Shown here: piece after piece, positions 1 to 7,750 of the stretch
Position numbering within the stretch: the first letter of the stretch is position 1
How the letters are laid out: every line of letters begins with the position of its first letter
Assembly: GCA_030440445.1 (NCBI GenBank)
Contig: CP098528.1
Span: 496,001 to 560,000 of the forward strand
Direction of reading: 5' to 3'
Length of the DNA stretch: 64,000 nucleotides
DNA from: Halomonas sp. KG2
Lineage (GTDB): Bacteria; Pseudomonadota; Gammaproteobacteria; Pseudomonadales; Halomonadaceae
The notes under the pieces: generated by a model
Database searches by the model: none
The model's input: only the letters and a program-made list of their open reading frames with translations
Told to the model about the DNA's origin: nothing
Position numbers and translations under genes: made by a program

Positions 1-1
1 T

Positions 2-301
2 AAGGTGCTTTCCCGGCTCACAGTAGATGCCATTGTGCTGTTGTTTGCCGCACTGATGCTGTGGTTGTGCTGGCGCTGGTATGACCCACTAACGTTATGG
101 AGGGTGGGCTTCGATACCAGTGCCTTCCAGGCGGAAAGTTTTAATTTCATCTACTCCGAGCGAACTAGAACCCTAGGGCTGCCCAAATACTTGTCTTGGC
201 TCTGTATACCGGTCTTCTCGATCTCGCTGGGACTGCACGGGCTGGTTAACTTGATCGACAGCCTGAAGAGGCTGTTGTCTGGAAATAGGAGTCTGGTATG
301 A
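2..301 (+). CDS. TRAP transporter small permease (DctQ-like), 5'-truncated by window edge
   Basis: This is the C-terminal part of the small integral-membrane subunit of a tripartite ATP-independent periplasmic (TRAP) transporter. It pairs with the large permease and a periplasmic binding protein for sodium-driven uptake, typically of organic acids. The reading frame is open to the left edge, so the GTG at base 5 is probably internal. About 99 codons are visible, against roughly 160-190 residues for the family. Two hydrophobic segments are seen, one near the start and one near residues 65-85. The stop overlaps the ATG of the large permease (ATGA), indicating translational coupling. The binding-protein gene is not visible and presumably lies upstream. 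The identification depends mainly on this neighbour. Confidence 0.75.
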   Translation, partial: KVLSRLTVDAIVLLFAALMLWLCWRWYDPLTLWRVGFDTSAFQAESFNFIYSERTRTLGLPKYLSWLCIPVFSISLGLHGLVNLIDSLKRLLSGNRSLV

Positions 302-1557
302 CGCTCGCCGTATTTACCTTATTGCTACTGGGAGCGGTACCGATTGCTCTTGTACTGGCGTTAACCGCTGCTTGGTATATCGTCGCTTCCGGCAACACCC
401 TGCTGTTCGTTTCTTATCCCCAACAGTTATTCGGTGCCATCGAGCACTATGGTTTGCTAGCGATTCCACTCTTTATGCTAGCAGGCGAGCTGATGAACGA
501 AGGAGGTTTGACTCGGCGGCTAATAGATCTAGCGCGAATCCTGGTCGGTGGCTTCCGCGGGGGGCTGGTGTATATCAACCTAGTGGCCAATATGATGATG
601 GCGGCCATTGTTGGCTCGGCGGCTTCGCAGATCGCTATCATGTCGCGGGCCATGGTGCCTGCCATGGAGCAAGAGGGTTACGACAAACCCTTTAGTGCCG
701 CGATTACCGCTGCGGGTGGGCTGATGTCACCGATTATCCCCCCATCAATGCTCTTCGTGCTATATGGAGTGATCGCCCAGGTGCCCATCGCCGATATGTT
801 CGTCGCTGGCATTTTGCCTGGTTTGTTGATGGGGCTGCTGTTCTTTATTGCCATCACTGTCATCGGCTTAGTGGAGCAGTATCCCAAAGGTGACTGGCCA
901 AGTCGTGCACAGGCGCGCGCCTACCTGCTGATGGGAGTGCCGGCGATGTCGATCCCGCTGATCATCATCGGTGGCATCCTCAGCGGTCTGGCCACACCTA
1001 CCGAGTCGGCAGCCCTCGCTTCCCTGGCGGCCCTACTGATCGGCCGCTATGTCTACCGCGACCTAACTTTCGCGCGCTTACCTGATATTCTGCGGCGTAC
1101 GGCCTTTAATGCTGGCCTGGTGATTATGTTGATCGCTGCTGCCGGTGTCTTCGGCTGGGTGATCATCTATGAACAACTGCCGCAGATGGCTGCCGCTTGG
1201 ATCGCCTCGCTGACCACGGATCCCTTTATTTTTCTGCTGTTGGTAATCGGTGTGCTATTGCTTGTGGGAATGATCATCGACGGCATCGCTGCGCTCATCC
1301 TGGTGGTGCCGATTCTGTTACCTATCGCCACCCAGCAGTTTGATATCACCCCCTATCAATTCGGCGTGGTGGTTTCTTTGGCCCTGGTGCTGGGGCTGTT
1401 GACGCCGCCGGTAGGCGCTGGGCTGTTTATCAGTTCCTCTATGACCGGCGTGCCGCCGCTGCGCATCTTCCGAGCTCTATTACCCTTTCTGCTGATGAGT
1501 CTGGTGGCCCTGGTGCTGCTGGCTTGGCAGCCCTGGTTGACCCTGGCGCTGCTCTAG
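298..1557 (+). CDS. TRAP transporter large permease (DctM-like)
   Basis: This is the 419-residue large permease of a TRAP uptake system, the subunit that forms the transport path. It is almost entirely hydrophobic with about 11-12 predicted membrane segments and has the DctM-type pattern: an early EHYGLLAIPLFMLAGELM stretch, GLMSPIIPPS near residues 140-150, and a late LLTPPVGAGLF motif. Length is normal for the family (about 425). The start overlaps the stop of the small permease by four bases. The substrate cannot be read from the permease. The next genes, on the opposite strand, encode a porin and a secreted LVIVD protein that might serve the same substrate, which is inference. Confidence 0.92.
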   Translation: MTLAVFTLLLLGAVPIALVLALTAAWYIVASGNTLLFVSYPQQLFGAIEHYGLLAIPLFMLAGELMNEGGLTRRLIDLARILVGGFRGGLVYINLVANMMMAAIVGSAASQIAIMSRAMVPAMEQEGYDKPFSAAITAAGGLMSPIIPPSMLFVLYGVIAQVPIADMFVAGILPGLLMGLLFFIAITVIGLVEQYPKGDWPSRAQARAYLLMGVPAMSIPLIIIGGILSGLATPTESAALASLAALLIGRYVYRDLTFARLPDILRRTAFNAGLVIMLIAAAGVFGWVIIYEQLPQMAAAWIASLTTDPFIFLLLVIGVLLLVGMIIDGIAALILVVPILLPIATQQFDITPYQFGVVVSLALVLGLLTPPVGAGLFISSSMTGVPPLRIFRALLPFLLMSLVALVLLAWQPWLTLALL

Positions 1558-1867
1558 TCTTTCCCGCCTTGTTCCCGAAACGACAACGCGCTTTGCTCTA
1601 TTGCGCGTTGTTCGCCAACGTTTCTCCTGTCTACACGCGTTAGCGCCGTATTGGCTTTACCTAATGATGGCGGCTATCGGTGCGCTACTGGGACTGGATT
1701 GTATCTTACTCTTGGCCAATACCTCCCACGGAGTGAGTGTACCCCGGCAATATTGTGCTCGATTCACTTCTAGACATGACTGCAAAGATGCAAAGTCGGC
1801 ATGAGCATTACCTCATGCCGCTTATTATTGGAATTTAATAAGATGTTTTATACCCGGGGCTGGAGAC
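1558..1867. other. Convergent intergenic region with two hairpins
   Basis: This gap separates the TRAP permease from the oppositely oriented porin. It holds two inverted repeats. One pairs ACAACGCGC (1583-1591) with GCGCGTTGT (1603-1611). The other pairs CGGCATGAG (1797-1805) with CTCATGCCG (1812-1820), with a six-base loop followed by CTTATTATT. The second is the likelier terminator for plus-strand transcription, although its T-tract is poor. A 67-codon open frame at 1601-1804 has no ribosome binding site and starts inside the first hairpin, so it is not called as a gene. Confidence 0.5.
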
Positions 1868-2893
1868 TTAGAACTTCAGGCGAAATCCAAGTTGAACTCC
1901 TTGTGGATTCTCGTCCGTTAGAGGAGAGTCAAGGTTCCAGCTGATCGGGTATCTGATATCTGTATTGCTCTGGTGATGGATGTAGCCATATACACCATAT
2001 AGGTCAATATTCTGTCTGTAATTGTAAATGTAGCCAAGATTTATTCCGGCAGCATCGCTAAGTGCGTCATTGTTGTCATCGTTTTTATAAATCAGGCTCG
2101 CGGCTATATTGTGCTTATTTCCAAAATTGTGCCTTATGCCCAACTGAAGGTCATTACCACTTGATTCGAAGTCTACCCAAGGTGCATAGGCATAATACCC
2201 AGAGTAACGATGAAGAATGGCCGTGAAATCGGTGTTTTCTATAGAGTATACCGACGTCAGGTAGATATCTGTGGACTGCTCTATCGTATCCCGGTCCCAT
2301 AGGTTTCTCTGATACTTTTTATCCATAGCGATAGAGAAATACCAGGGGCTGTCATTCCAGTAATCCAGAGATATGCTATAGACACGACCGTTTCGGCTCC
2401 CGTCTCGCTCTCCCTGGGTTGCCATCCCTCTAAACTGAAACCCTTCGATGCGAGGGCTGATATACATTAAGGAACGGTCTTCACGCCATGGGGCATAGAA
2501 GACAGCGACATTATTGACCAAGCTATATTCGTTACCGAACAAGGGGTCTGCATAGCCATAAGCATTGGCTGAAGGAGTATCTTGACGACCGATGCTCAGT
2601 GTTCCAAAACGTTGGGAGGTTATCTGAGCGAATGCCTCGCGCTGACCTATGTCATCGTCTGAGTGCGGTCGGTACATGGCCTCGTAAATGCCCAGAATGG
2701 AAATATCATCGCTCAGGTTTTCCTGAATTTTTAATTGAACTCTATTGGCGCTTAGGCCTGCGCCGGTGAATCGCTCAACGGTTTCCCCTCCCGATGTTGC
2801 TACTTCGTAGGCGATATCCAGTATTCCGGAAACTTTAATGTCGGCGCAGGCATATCCGCTCACGAAAGGAAGCGCGAGTAGGAGTTTTCGCAT
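1868..2893 (-). CDS. Gram-negative porin (outer-membrane beta-barrel)
   Basis: This encodes a 341-residue outer-membrane porin of the general trimeric type. The start is set at the ATG at 2891-2893, which is preceded by GGAG at good spacing. It opens a clean signal peptide (MRKLLLALPFVSGYACA, then DIKVSG). The longer frame to 2959 has no such support. Alternating polar/hydrophobic strands run through the protein. It contains the family-like SIGRQDTPSA stretch after an FGTLS strand, and ends in a C-terminal phenylalanine (GFRLKF), the usual barrel-assembly signal. It lies about 90 bp downstream of the LVIVD gene on the same strand, so the two may be co-transcribed. The gene looks more AT-rich than the housekeeping genes further along, suggesting accessory origin. 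Confidence 0.85.
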   Translation of the reverse strand: MRKLLLALPFVSGYACADIKVSGILDIAYEVATSGGETVERFTGAGLSANRVQLKIQENLSDDISILGIYEAMYRPHSDDDIGQREAFAQITSQRFGTLSIGRQDTPSANAYGYADPLFGNEYSLVNNVAVFYAPWREDRSLMYISPRIEGFQFRGMATQGERDGSRNGRVYSISLDYWNDSPWYFSIAMDKKYQRNLWDRDTIEQSTDIYLTSVYSIENTDFTAILHRYSGYYAYAPWVDFESSGNDLQLGIRHNFGNKHNIAASLIYKNDDNNDALSDAAGINLGYIYNYRQNIDLYGVYGYIHHQSNTDIRYPISWNLDSPLTDENPQGVQLGFRLKF

Positions 2894-2984
2894 GATTTTC
2901 TCCGATAGGAAGAGGTACGCGGCAGCAGATTGGTATTCGCTGCCGCGATCCATTCTCAATATTTTTGTGATTGTTTAATTTTTG

Positions 2985-4745
2985 TTAATCGCGAGAAGGC
3001 CAGGAGGTCTCGGGAGGGGAAAAGCTTGGTTCCCCAAGAAGTGGGGTGGAAAGGGCATAGAACCCATGGTTGGTAAAGAGCCAGATAATATTTCTGTCGT
3101 ATTCGACATATACGCCATGCGCCAAGTTGCCCATGGCGTAACTGACGACCCTGTCAGGGGCGAAAGGGGGTACAAAATAGGCTTCGATAGATGGCTCATC
3201 GGGGTTGCTGACATCGAAAACCTGAACGCCGGCATTGTAAAAGGCATAGGGAAGGATGCCCTCACGAGATGAACCCGGCTGGGTGTAATAGCCGGTTCTC
3301 TTCGGGCCAAAGCTACCTTTCCGCTGACAGAAATCGGTAAATTCGGCATCGGCTGGTGGTGTCGGGCGAGGAAGTAGATGTCGAATATGTGGGTTAGTAG
3401 GGTCGCTGACATCTACTGCATAGATATCCTTGTAGGCTTCATAGCAATCCTCTGCCAATGGATAGCCGCTGTAATAGATTAATCCTGTCGCCTCTACCTG
3501 AGAGACATCGATGTTGTCTCCCTCGGTACCCGCTAAGCTGACTGGGAAATCAAGGTGGCCAACGACCCGCATATTCTGCGAATCGGTAATGTCCACAACA
3601 TATAGCCCCATTCCCCCCATGGCGGCATAGCCATATTGGCCGCCTTCCTCGACGGGAGTGGGAACAAATAGTGACATGCGCGCTCCCATCCATGAGCTAC
3701 GGTTGCCGGCTCTGGGGTTGGCCAGAAAAGCCGCCTCGTGCTCCGGATCACCAACGATCTGCCCAGGGACGGTGAGTACATCGAGTAGTCTTGGGTTCCT
3801 GGGGTCAGACATATCCCAGGACTGGTAGCCGGCATTGTAAAGGTCGTTGGGGTATTCGGTGAGTGCATGGCTATCACTCGGCGCGGCAGCGACATACATC
3901 ACATCACCACCAAAGTAGGTGGGAATATCACGTACACCGGACCCTTCCTGTTGATCATTGGGAGCGTCGGGATTGTTGATGTCTGTCGTGCGAGTGGCGA
4001 TCAGCTCCCAGTCTTCGGGAAGAGGACCATTCATCTCATATACCTTGAAACCCTTGAGGTGATTAGCGTTTCTGATCTCCTCGACTTCTTCCGGTTGTCG
4101 GTACTTATCTTCGAGAACCCCGAAGCGCCTTATTTCGAAGGCCTGAACCATGATGTACTTGCCGAGGCTACTACTCCACTGAATGGAAGCGGCACCGAAC
4201 ATATCATTTTCGGGGTAGGGGTTGATCTCTTCACCTGAACCATTTTCATCCCAGGTAGCCCCCTTGGTATAGACAAGCTGAACGTCTCTTGGGTTAGTGA
4301 TATCGAATATCTTTAGGTCACGTCTAACATACTGATAAAGAAAGCGCTTTCCATCGAAATCGACTATGTTTTGCCAAGTGTGAAAGGGCTCCACCGTAAT
4401 CGGATAGTAAGCCTCAATTGCCATGTTATGGATATAGCTACGGGTATCCCACTCATCTAGCTGTCCCTCGAAAGGATGGTTATCGTGTGAGAAGGGAGTA
4501 GCCACAGGGTGTGTAAAGCGACCTGTTTGTGGGTCCATGCCATAGCTGTCTGAGGTGGGATGGGGAGTTTCCTTTCCTGGAGCTAGTGATGCCTGGCTCT
4601 TTACATGAGGATCAATAATATTGATCGGGCCATGTTCGGCTGCCTGGAGCACTGGGCTCGATAGGAGAGCGATCATTATGGCTAGCTTATATCGGTATGT
4701 GTTGCTGGAAATAATTGAATCAACCCTAGAAGGTTTATTGTTCAT
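2985..4745 (-). CDS. Secreted LVIVD-repeat (beta-propeller-like) protein
   Basis: This 586-residue protein has an N-terminal signal sequence (hydrophobic stretch LAIMIALLSSPVLQAA) and then a large domain with recurring units such as IFDITNPRDVQLV, SWDMSDPRNPRLL, VVDITDSQNMRVVG, AVDVSDPTNPHIR and VFDVSNPDEPSIE. These match the LVIVD repeat family, which is expected to fold as propeller blades in the periplasm or at the cell surface. No enzymatic motif is recognisable and the biochemical function is unknown. The start ATG has AAAGG upstream. It precedes the porin on the same strand, and this pair faces the TRAP transporter, so a role in handling a substrate imported by those proteins is plausible but unproven. 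Confidence 0.75.
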   Translation of the reverse strand: MNNKPSRVDSIISSNTYRYKLAIMIALLSSPVLQAAEHGPINIIDPHVKSQASLAPGKETPHPTSDSYGMDPQTGRFTHPVATPFSHDNHPFEGQLDEWDTRSYIHNMAIEAYYPITVEPFHTWQNIVDFDGKRFLYQYVRRDLKIFDITNPRDVQLVYTKGATWDENGSGEEINPYPENDMFGAASIQWSSSLGKYIMVQAFEIRRFGVLEDKYRQPEEVEEIRNANHLKGFKVYEMNGPLPEDWELIATRTTDINNPDAPNDQQEGSGVRDIPTYFGGDVMYVAAAPSDSHALTEYPNDLYNAGYQSWDMSDPRNPRLLDVLTVPGQIVGDPEHEAAFLANPRAGNRSSWMGARMSLFVPTPVEEGGQYGYAAMGGMGLYVVDITDSQNMRVVGHLDFPVSLAGTEGDNIDVSQVEATGLIYYSGYPLAEDCYEAYKDIYAVDVSDPTNPHIRHLLPRPTPPADAEFTDFCQRKGSFGPKRTGYYTQPGSSREGILPYAFYNAGVQVFDVSNPDEPSIEAYFVPPFAPDRVVSYAMGNLAHGVYVEYDRNIIWLFTNHGFYALSTPLLGEPSFSPPETSWPSRD

Positions 4746-5090
4746 TGTTAGCCTTTTTTATTGTGAGTGTTGTGACGAAGTAGGCGCCCTAACTTTTGGA
4801 TGTATTGTTTTTACTGGAGATGAAAGTGTTTTTAATACTCCTCTGGTGGGTGGTCTGATTTTTCTAAAGTGATGCTAGCCTCAATTCGTCATGACGATTG
4901 AATAAAAAAATATGGCTCTGGTATTCCTTCAGGTAATACTGGGCTGCTGACTAGCGTGACGAGGGGGATTAGCCCAGGGCTTATTTAGAAGAATTCGAAT
5001 GATGTGTTGGCGAGGGGCGCGCTGAAAAAGAGGAAAGAGGTAAAGAGGAGCCTGGAGACACTCCTGCTGCTCCAGGCGTCTGGCCGTCGG
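4746..5090. other. Intergenic region upstream of the LVIVD gene
   Basis: This 345-bp gap has no supported gene. Its right side contains a terminator-like hairpin for the regulator gene that ends at 5091 (listed separately). The left side, which is AT-rich, should hold the promoter of the LVIVD-porin pair, but no convincing -35/-10 pair was picked out. Short open frames here (4621-4872 and 5004-5204) lack ribosome binding sites or family resemblance. Confidence 0.45.
5030..5077 (-). terminator. Probable intrinsic terminator after kynR
   Basis: GCCTGGAG (5050-5057) and CTCCAGGC (5070-5077) form an 8-bp stem. Read on the minus strand, it is followed by a pyrimidine- and T-rich tract (complement of 5030-5048). 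It begins 14 bases after the stop of the Lrp-family gene, the expected place for a terminator. Confidence 0.55.
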
Positions 5091-5558
5091 CTAGATCATA
5101 ATCTTGAGCGGGCCACCCACCTTGAGGGTGTTCATGGCCACCTGAGTGGCAATGTCACGTATCCCGGGCAGGCTGGTTACTGCCGTGGAGAGAAAGCGCG
5201 ATAGCTCGCTCAAATCTTCCACCATGACTTTGAGGATAAAGTCGTGGTTGCCGGTAATTGCGTGGCAGTCGATAACTTCATCCCTGGTTAATAACTCTGC
5301 CACAGCGTCGCTGGGTGAAGCCATGCGGGCTTTATCCATCGAGAGAAAAATAAAGGCGGTGACTTTAAGCCCTAGCGCTTCCGGGTCGAGGCGCAGGGCG
5401 TGCCCCTGGGTAACTCCGCTCTCCTCCAGTCGGACGATGCGTCGTGAGCACTGGCTGGGAGAGAGATTTACCGTCTCGGCCAGAGCGGTCAGGGTCAGGC
5501 GTGCATCACGCTGTAGAGCGTGAAGAATTCGTCGATCAAAGCGATCTAGGTTTTCCAA
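5091..5558 (-). CDS. kynR: Lrp/AsnC-family regulator, probable KynR
   Basis: This is a DNA-binding regulator of the feast/famine (Lrp/AsnC) type, about 155 residues. An N-terminal winged helix-turn-helix (LDRFDRRILHALQRDARLT, then LSPSQCSRRIVRLEESG) is followed by a C-terminal RAM ligand-binding domain (AITGNHDFILKVMVEDLSEL). The TTG at 5556-5558 is preferred as start because AAGGG lies just upstream and the protein then begins at the normal LENLDRFDRR position. Longer ATG frames (to 5594 or 5636) run into the divergent promoter. It is transcribed divergently from kynU, the arrangement known for KynR in Pseudomonas, which senses kynurenine. Two 11-bp direct repeats in the shared promoter region are candidate operators. 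Confidence 0.82.
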   Translation of the reverse strand: MENLDRFDRRILHALQRDARLTLTALAETVNLSPSQCSRRIVRLEESGVTQGHALRLDPEALGLKVTAFIFLSMDKARMASPSDAVAELLTRDEVIDCHAITGNHDFILKVMVEDLSELSRFLSTAVTSLPGIRDIATQVAMNTLKVGGPLKIMI

Positions 5559-5582
5559 TGTATTTCCCTTTGGTTTAATGCA

Positions 5583-5658
5583 AGAATTTTGCATATATTG
5601 GCGCTTTAGCGCTGAATTACGCAAACCTTTCCCCACGTATTCCTTTTAGAATTTTGCA
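5583..5658. promoter_or_regulatory. Direct repeats in the kynR-kynU divergent promoter
   Basis: The 11-mer AGAATTTTGCA occurs at 5583-5593 and again at 5648-5658, in the same orientation and 65 bp apart (about six helical turns). Both lie between the divergent starts. Lrp-family octamers often bind such phased AT-rich sites, so these are proposed KynR operators. The repeat is read directly from the sequence; binding is inference. Confidence 0.5.
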
Positions 5659-5690
5659 CAGGTATCCAACTCAATTACCTGGAGCACACG

Positions 5691-6923
5691 ATGACAACAA
5701 CCCTTGATAACGTGCATGAAATGGATCGCCATGACCCTTTGGCCGGTTTTAAGGCTCGCTTTGCCCTTCCGGAGGGCATGATCTACCTGGACGGTAATTC
5801 TCTAGGTGCCCAGCCAGTCGTTGCCAGAGATGCGTTGGCAGCCACCTTGGATCAATGGCGCGATGAGCTGATTAAGGGCTGGAACCAAGGTTGGTTTGAT
5901 GCGCCTGAACGCTTAGGGGATCTGCTGGCACCGCTGATCGGTGCTCAGGCTGGAGAGGTCATTATCAATGACAATATTTCGCTTAATATATTTAAGTTAT
6001 TAGGCTATATCGCTGATTCTCAAGGGCATTCACGTCCAGTGATTTTAAGCGAGGGTGGCAACTTCCCGACGGATGGCTATATCGCACAGGGGTTATGCCG
6101 TCTCGCCGGTTTCGAGCATCGGGTTCTTCCCGAGGGCGCAGCGCTGTCGGACTATGTGGATGAGCAAGTGGCCGCCGTGGTGCTGAGCCAGGTCAATTAT
6201 CGCACCGGGCGCCAGCGCGATATGGCTACCATTACCGCTGAAGTGCATAAGCAGGGCGCCGAAGTCATCTGGGATCTGGCTCACTCCGCTGGAGCTATAC
6301 CGGTTGATCTGAACGGTTGTGGTGTTCGTTACGCAGTTGGCTGCACCTACAAATACCTCAACGGAGGACCTGGAGCGCCTGCCTTTATCTACGTGCATCG
6401 GGATCATCAGGATGGCGGCTGGCAGCCACTCTCCGGCTGGCATGGCCACGCTGCTCCGTTTGCCTTCGATGGTGACTATGTGCCGGCTCAGGGCATCACT
6501 CGATTTCGCAGTGGCACCCACTCGGCACTTATTTACGCTCCCCTAGAAGCCTCACTGCGGCTTTGGCAGGAGGTCGATATGAATGCCCTGCGGCAAAAAA
6601 GCTTAGCCATGGGGGATTTGTTCCGCAACTGTCTAGCCGACCTCATTAAAGCCGAGGGTATCGAAGACATCACCCCGCCTCATGCTGAACGCGGTAGTCA
6701 GGTGGCATTAATTCACCCTGAGCATGGTTATGCCATCGTTCAGGCGTTAATTGCTCGGGGTGTGATCGGTGACTACCGAGAGCCTGGGTTAATGCGCTTT
6801 GGCTTTACTCCTCTCTATCTCAGTTATGAAGATGTTTGGCAGGCCGCACGCCATTTCCGTGAGGTGATGGAGCATCGTGAATATCTAGAGACACGTTTCC
6901 AAGTGCGCTCAGAGGTCACCTGA
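5691..6923 (+). CDS. kynU: Kynureninase
   Basis: Kynureninase is a PLP enzyme that cleaves kynurenine to anthranilate and alanine (or 3-hydroxykynurenine to 3-hydroxyanthranilate). The 410-residue length is normal. Recognisable features are YLDGNSLGAQP near the N-terminus, the ND-N-S-NIFKLL cofactor region, WDLAHSAGAIPVDL with the cofactor-ring aspartate, and CTYKYLNGGPGAPAF with the Schiff-base lysine. RFRSGTHS follows near the C-terminal third. The start ATG has GGAG seven bases upstream. It is the first gene of a three-gene plus-strand unit with a formamidase and a transporter, divergent from the Lrp-type regulator. Confidence 0.95.
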   Translation: MTTTLDNVHEMDRHDPLAGFKARFALPEGMIYLDGNSLGAQPVVARDALAATLDQWRDELIKGWNQGWFDAPERLGDLLAPLIGAQAGEVIINDNISLNIFKLLGYIADSQGHSRPVILSEGGNFPTDGYIAQGLCRLAGFEHRVLPEGAALSDYVDEQVAAVVLSQVNYRTGRQRDMATITAEVHKQGAEVIWDLAHSAGAIPVDLNGCGVRYAVGCTYKYLNGGPGAPAFIYVHRDHQDGGWQPLSGWHGHAAPFAFDGDYVPAQGITRFRSGTHSALIYAPLEASLRLWQEVDMNALRQKSLAMGDLFRNCLADLIKAEGIEDITPPHAERGSQVALIHPEHGYAIVQALIARGVIGDYREPGLMRFGFTPLYLSYEDVWQAARHFREVMEHREYLETRFQVRSEVT

Positions 6924-6924
6924 G

Positions 6925-7719
6925 GTGAGTTCCTGTGAGGAACGTGCTGCACGAGGACGGGCCTATTCACCAAGCCTTTGGGCACGGGACTTCGAAGCGA
7001 CTCTGGATCGCCAAGCTGAACGTGGGGCTTGTCTACGGGCGCGTCATCAGCCGAGGCGTTTGGCTTACGGAACCCACGCATTGGAGGGGCTCAATCTCTT
7101 TCTTCCCGAAAACCAGGGTCCCTGGCCGTTGATGGTTTTTTTGCATGGTGGCTATTGGCAGCAGTTGGACGCGATGGCGACTGATTTCATGGCTGCGTCA
7201 TGGCTGTCTCGAGGATGGGCTTTTGCCTCGCTGGATTATCCACTGGCCCCAGAGGTCAATATCGAGACCATGGTAGCCGCTTGTCAGCGGGGCGTGAGGC
7301 ATTTGCAACGCGAAGCCAGCACCCTTGGGTTAAATGGTCGTATCTACCTGGGAGGCCATAGTGCCGGTGCTCAACTGGCTATCATGAGCTGCCTGGGGGA
7401 TGGGCGTCTGGCGGGGATTGATGCTCTATGGTTGATCAGCGGTATTTATGATCTACGCCCACTGGCAGGAACCTATATCGATGAACCTCTTCAGTTGGAT
7501 GGCGCACAGGCTGAACGGCTTAGTCCTTTATGTCATGACTTGCAAGGCCTGCCGCCACTAATGCTTGTGCATGGTGAATTTGATCCACCGAGCTTTCGTA
7601 GCCAGGGAGAGGCGTTATATGAGCGCGCTTTAGCAGCTGGTGTGGCGGCAGAGCTATGTCCGCTGCCCAATTGTGATCATTTCGACATTCTCGAACGGCT
7701 CGAGGCACTACCTTTCTGA
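6925..7719 (+). CDS. Alpha/beta-hydrolase arylformamidase (N-formylkynurenine hydrolase)
   Basis: This 264-residue alpha/beta hydrolase has the oxyanion-hole signature HGGYW (residues 74-78), nucleophile elbow GHSAGA (Ser146), and likely acid Asp220 and base His252 in NCDHFDI. This is the fold used by eukaryotic-type kynurenine formamidases (AFMID/BNA7) rather than the metal-dependent KynB common in bacteria. Its start GTG is one base after the kynU stop, so it is surely co-expressed. It would hydrolyse N-formylkynurenine to kynurenine, directly upstream of KynU in the pathway. The assignment of substrate rests on context and the HGGYW motif; another carboxylesterase activity cannot be excluded. 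Confidence 0.82.
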   Translation: MSSCEERAARGRAYSPSLWARDFEATLDRQAERGACLRARHQPRRLAYGTHALEGLNLFLPENQGPWPLMVFLHGGYWQQLDAMATDFMAASWLSRGWAFASLDYPLAPEVNIETMVAACQRGVRHLQREASTLGLNGRIYLGGHSAGAQLAIMSCLGDGRLAGIDALWLISGIYDLRPLAGTYIDEPLQLDGAQAERLSPLCHDLQGLPPLMLVHGEFDPPSFRSQGEALYERALAAGVAAELCPLPNCDHFDILERLEALPF

Positions 7720-7750
7720 GCTGATTTCTTAACGTGATGAGATAATTCCA

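Noticed and set aside
1601..1804. 67-codon open frame between the TRAP permease and the porin
   Set aside because: No ribosome binding site, the start lies inside a hairpin, and the product resembles no family. The hydrophobic stretch is short.
2975..3412. 145-codon minus-strand frame within the LVIVD gene
   Set aside because: It overlaps the LVIVD gene in another frame. The LVIVD frame has repeats and a signal peptide, so this is a shadow.
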